From contig JAHDHQ010000017.1 in the NCBI GenBank assembly GCA_020631235.1, positions 1 through 64,000 on the forward strand: 64,000 nucleotides of DNA, written 5' to 3'. The notes under the pieces are model-generated. The model had not been told where the DNA came from and ran no database searches. It worked only from the letters and a program-made list of their open reading frames with translations. The stretch comes from Saprospiraceae bacterium. Its GTDB lineage: Bacteria; Bacteroidota; Bacteroidia; Chitinophagales; Saprospiraceae. Below are positions 62,858 through 64,000 of the stretch, in pieces. The position numbers and the translations under genes were made by a program. Position 1 is the first letter of the stretch. Each line of letters begins with the position of its first letter.

Positions 62858-64000
62858 TCACTCACAATCCAAATCTAACTTGGATATTGGGTCGTTATTC
62901 GGAAAGCACATTCCGCTTGGTAAAGCATTGGGTACATAACGCTCTAGATTATCATCATACAAGCCATTCAAAATAAAATCAGTCAATTGGTCGACTTCTT
63001 CGATAGTCAGTAACAACTGAGTAAAATGTTCTGATAATTGTGCGTCTGGAACCTCGGCGTTTTGTTTGACTCCGCGATTTTTATAGAAAATCACATCACG
63101 CACAGATTCAAAAGATCCACCGTGTCCATAAAAGCGCGTATCGGCTAGATTATAGAGTTGCGGCACTTTAAATTTGTAGTCATCTTGTGGGTTTTGCGTA
63201 AATCCACCTCTTCCTTTTTTTGTGTTTTCATCCATGCCATGCATAAATACATTAGAGCCACTCATATCGTCCATTCCGAGTGCATGAAATTCCATCGAGT
63301 TAAGCGCAGGGCCATTATGGCAGGTGTAGCAATTTCCTTTCCCGAAAAATATCAGTGCACCATTTTTCTGTGCTTCAGTTAGAGCCCCCAAATCACCTCT
63401 CAACCAATGCTGGAATGGTGCTCCAGAAGCAACAACTGTGCGTTCGTACGCAGCTATAGCTAATCCTATGGTTTGTGTAGTATATCTTTCTTCGAATGGA
63501 ACATCTTGAAAAGCCACATCGAACATGGGGATATAATCTTGATAATTTAGAAGCATATCTTTTTCTACACCTAATCGGTGCACATCCAATCCGGCTATGG
63601 CTTGTGTTTCAGTACCTTCGAAGCCTAGATGGTTTACTGCTTTAGGCGTTCCATATGCCCAAGCATCTTGAGTGTTTTCGTTGACCCCAGTAGCTCCAAA
63701 CTGACCATTCCATAACAGATTGGTTTGATAGGCTACATTTAAAATAGTGGGCGTTCTGATGGGTTGTACATCTAGACTATCTTCTTCGTAGTAAAGCCAA
63801 TTAGATTTTCGTTCTTCACCAGCCAAACCAAAACCAATACCTCCATCTCCTATTCCTTGCTTGTTCCCTGAAGAAAAACCTGCTTTTGCATGATGGCAAG
63901 ACGCGCAAGAATAGGTATACATACCTTCTTCCATTTTTGCATGCATAGCTAATGCAGACTCATGAAAAAGAAATTTGCCTAAAGCAACTTTTGAAGCATT
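62858..64000 (-). CDS. Di-heme cytochrome c peroxidase family protein, partial
   Basis: At least 380 residues; the frame continues past the right window edge, since codons before the first internal ATG at 63946 read NASKVALGKFLFHESALAMHA, the usual peroxidase LGKxLF segment. Two heme sites are visible: CASCH in YTYSCASCHHAKAGF and CYTCH in GKGNCYTCHNGPALNS. The Met-containing segment (ADTRFYGHGGSFESV) corresponds to the PYMHDG-type axial ligand region but has Gly-His-Gly, so the ligand may differ. Related to, but distinct from, the peroxidase at 2301-3515. The true start lies outside the window. Confidence 0.9.
   Translation of the reverse strand, partial: NASKVALGKFLFHESALAMHAKMEEGMYTYSCASCHHAKAGFSSGNKQGIGDGGIGFGLAGEERKSNWLYYEEDSLDVQPIRTPTILNVAYQTNLLWNGQFGATGVNENTQDAWAYGTPKAVNHLGFEGTETQAIAGLDVHRLGVEKDMLLNYQDYIPMFDVAFQDVPFEERYTTQTIGLAIAAYERTVVASGAPFQHWLRGDLGALTEAQKNGALIFFGKGNCYTCHNGPALNSMEFHALGMDDMSGSNVFMHGMDENTKKGRGGFTQNPQDDYKFKVPQLYNLADTRFYGHGGSFESVRDVIFYKNRGVKQNAEVPDAQLSEHFTQLLLTIEEVDQLTDFILNGLYDDNLERYVPNALPSGMCFPNNDPISKLDLDCE

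Noticed and set aside
62858-63946. Taking the peroxidase start at the internal ATG 63946
   Set aside because: The frame continues to the window edge with the family-typical LGKFLF segment, so the start lies outside.

Overview
The window is an AT-rich (low-GC) chromosomal segment of a Bacteroidota bacterium, most likely from the Saprospiria/Saprospiraceae side of the phylum (inference). Supporting traits are type IX secretion sorting domains of both kinds (type A at 28947-30467, type B/CHU_C at 26022-27596), SusC-style carboxypeptidase-regulatory TonB receptor architecture, DUF4293, DUF3127 and DUF2905 proteins, many lipoproteins, near absence of Shine-Dalgarno sites, and promoter boxes of the Bacteroidota TAnnTTTG type. 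There is no prophage, insertion sequence, CRISPR array or rRNA.

Layout. 1-8725: TauE/SafE transporter with a secreted esterase, tRNA-Ala(GGC), a di-heme peroxidase plus sulfatase, a zinc-less sirtuin, an ECF sigma operon and the GTPase TypA/BipA. 8956-11217: a tight operon (DUF2905, lipoprotein hydrolase, small outer-membrane-like protein, DUF92). 11218-13770: a very AT-rich patch of unknown membrane and lipoproteins. 13772-16246: WYL regulator divergent from RNA ligase RtcB, with a palindromic operator between them. 16740-21159: membrane LytTR regulator, phased repeats, TonB receptor, DUF4287 and VOC proteins. 21310-25706: a second ECF sigma factor with its membrane/OMP partner and lipoproteins. 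26022-30467: T9SS cargo and metK. 30658-36573: DUF2807 protein, then a seven-gene envelope operon with a YidD domain. 36618-39296: Fe-S assembly (iscS, an HNH protein, iscU, iscA). 39402-42584: MeaB GTPase, M23 peptidase, peroxiredoxin. 42598-47606: small exported proteins, DUF3127, thioredoxin, DPP-IV-like peptidase, LMW phosphatase. 47625-54645: Dna2-like nuclease-helicase, an unknown divergent gene, a DUF937-OmpA protein, a bilobed aspartic protease. 54746-62371: rplU and an extended rpmA, two von Willebrand lipoproteins, BatE-like and OstA-like proteins, an FAD oxidoreductase. 62420-64000: DUF4293 and a second di-heme peroxidase cut by the window end.

Regulation visible in the DNA. Two identical-geometry ECF promoters (GGCAACC, 15 nt, CATATTA) precede the sigma gene at 25706 and the RskA-like lipoprotein gene at 22209, so these probably form one small regulon. 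A perfect 10-bp inverted repeat sits between the WYL regulator and rtcB. Four CYTTG cores with an exact 20-bp period lie between the LytTR regulator and the TonB receptor.

The most striking unexplained signal is the 11-mer GTCCAATGTCG (reverse CGACATTGGAC). It occurs six times exactly in 64 kb (about 0.03 expected for equal base frequencies), in three reading frames, always in the same orientation relative to coding strands, and always followed by an A-rich stretch. Its core also occurs as an inverted pair forming a transcription terminator at 20154-20181. This is the arrangement seen for DNA uptake sequences in Neisseria and Pasteurellaceae, and it is proposed here as a candidate uptake-like or other genome-wide signal.
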